Assembly (NCBI RefSeq): GCF_008831285.2
Contig: NC_045139.1
Coordinates: 4,254,704 to 4,314,703 of the forward strand
Source of the DNA: Nymphaea colorata
Lineage: Eukaryota > Streptophyta > Magnoliopsida > Nymphaeales > Nymphaeaceae
Direction: 5' to 3'
DNA: 60,000 nucleotides
Shown here piece by piece: positions 59,160-60,000 of the stretch. Every line of letters starts with the position of its first letter. The stretch's first letter is position 1. The notes under the pieces are model-generated. The model saw nothing but the letters and a program-made list of their open reading frames with translations. It had not been told where the DNA came from and ran no database searches. The translations under genes and the position numbers were made by a program.

Positions 59160-60000
59160 GATTTACGAGAACCCAGCCAATCTTCCTAAATCCAACCACA
59201 AAATATGCGATAAGTAAATCTAGCATTTACTCTTTTTGATGTTATATGGTCTGCAATGCAATTTACACATTCAGAGAATATCAATTTCTTTTCATGTATT
59301 TTTGGACATTTTCGAGTACATTGAAGTGGTTAAGTTCGAATATCAACCAACCGAAGTGGAGAATATAATTGGCAAACATGCACCTCGGTCTTGGATTGGC
59401 TAGATCCAATTTTCTGCGAGCACATAAGGTTAAAGCTGAGTAGACAGCTTGCACAGAAAGAAAAGTGGGGAGGACTGGCTTGTGCTTACCCAAAAAGAAA
59501 AGAAGAAAGGTCCATGTAGGAAACGTTGGAAGATGATAAGTTCATAGAATCTCATAAGTGGGCGGGCTAGGAATTTTTGGCTGAGGAGCACTTAGTCACC
59601 AATCCAGATCAGCTTTATCGCATTGATGAAATTTTGACAAGCTGAGGGCAGTGGCCCACACCAACCCACACACAGCTCTACTGCTAGATATCATGGGGAT
59701 TGGAACTCAATATCAACATTCTTCTCACAAGAAATTAAGCCAGTGTGATCTTAATAGATGGAGAGTTTGAGATTAATGTTGCTTGGGTCGATCCCATGTT
59801 AAAATGTGAGATCAGCTATGTTTGGCTCTGCTATTGGGATGAACTTGGATATTGGACAACCAAGTACATAGGAATGGGTGTATAAACAACATTAGATGTG
59901 ATAAAAATAATCAAAGGCGAGTACCAAACCCAACCCACTTGCTAGGTACCCTACACCTGATTGATTGGATCCTAACATGGGTGGAGATATGTATTCCCTG
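59160..60000. other. Non-coding DNA to the window edge
   Basis: No supported gene. Around 59560-59600, AGGAATTTTTGGCTGAGGAG recalls the repeat-like sequence in intron 3 of VHA-F (4375). Confidence 0.4.

Overview
The window is nuclear DNA of a flowering plant. The evidence is spliced genes with GT-AG introns, a plant-type V-ATPase subunit F, a plant-specific class I glutamine amidotransferase-like gene, plant LTR retrotransposons primed by initiator-Met tRNA, and many hAT, Mutator and Harbinger-type miniature elements in AT-rich DNA with long (TA)n and (CT)n tracts. I cannot place the species from sequence alone.

Layout. (1) 0-10.5 kb is genic. A complete four-exon V-ATPase subunit F gene (+, 1694-5331) faces a complete four-exon glutamine amidotransferase-like gene (-, 7540-10420; one intron looks GC-AG). 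About 2.2 kb of non-coding DNA separates their stop codons. (2) 12-23 kb is a decayed local array in which the same blocks recur in similar order three times. It carries two damaged copies of an unrecognised small-protein gene, each with the same TATA box, start context and splice sites, plus two hAT-type MITEs. (3) 23-24.5 kb is a dispersed repeat with a second copy at 51.7-53.0 kb. (4) 27.15-29.85 kb is a very large foldback structure made of two tandem hairpin units inside outer inverted arms. (5) 31.8-37.0 kb holds two tandem pseudogene copies of the N-terminal part of an ACBP1/2-type acyl-CoA-binding protein. One is split by a 4.0-kb PIF/Harbinger-like element flanked by TTA. (6) 37.9-41 kb holds a hAT-like MITE, a decayed hAT transposase (DUF659 type) and a GC-rich island. 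(7) 42.4-53 kb is a nest of insertions. A young Ty1/copia element (both LTRs, CCCTC target duplication, PBS, PPT, and a polyprotein frame broken only by three stops) sits in the tail of a hAT-like MITE. Next to it is a degraded, internally deleted Ty3/gypsy element that itself carries a hAT MITE. (8) 53-60 kb is mostly non-coding, with one Mutator-like MITE and several microsatellites.

Only the two genes in the first 10.5 kb look intact and functional. They act in unrelated processes (vacuolar proton pumping; glutamine/gamma-glutamyl metabolism), and nothing suggests co-regulation. The rest is a record of insertion, tandem duplication and decay. Several insertions can be proved inside the window because an uninterrupted paralogous copy of the target site is also present.
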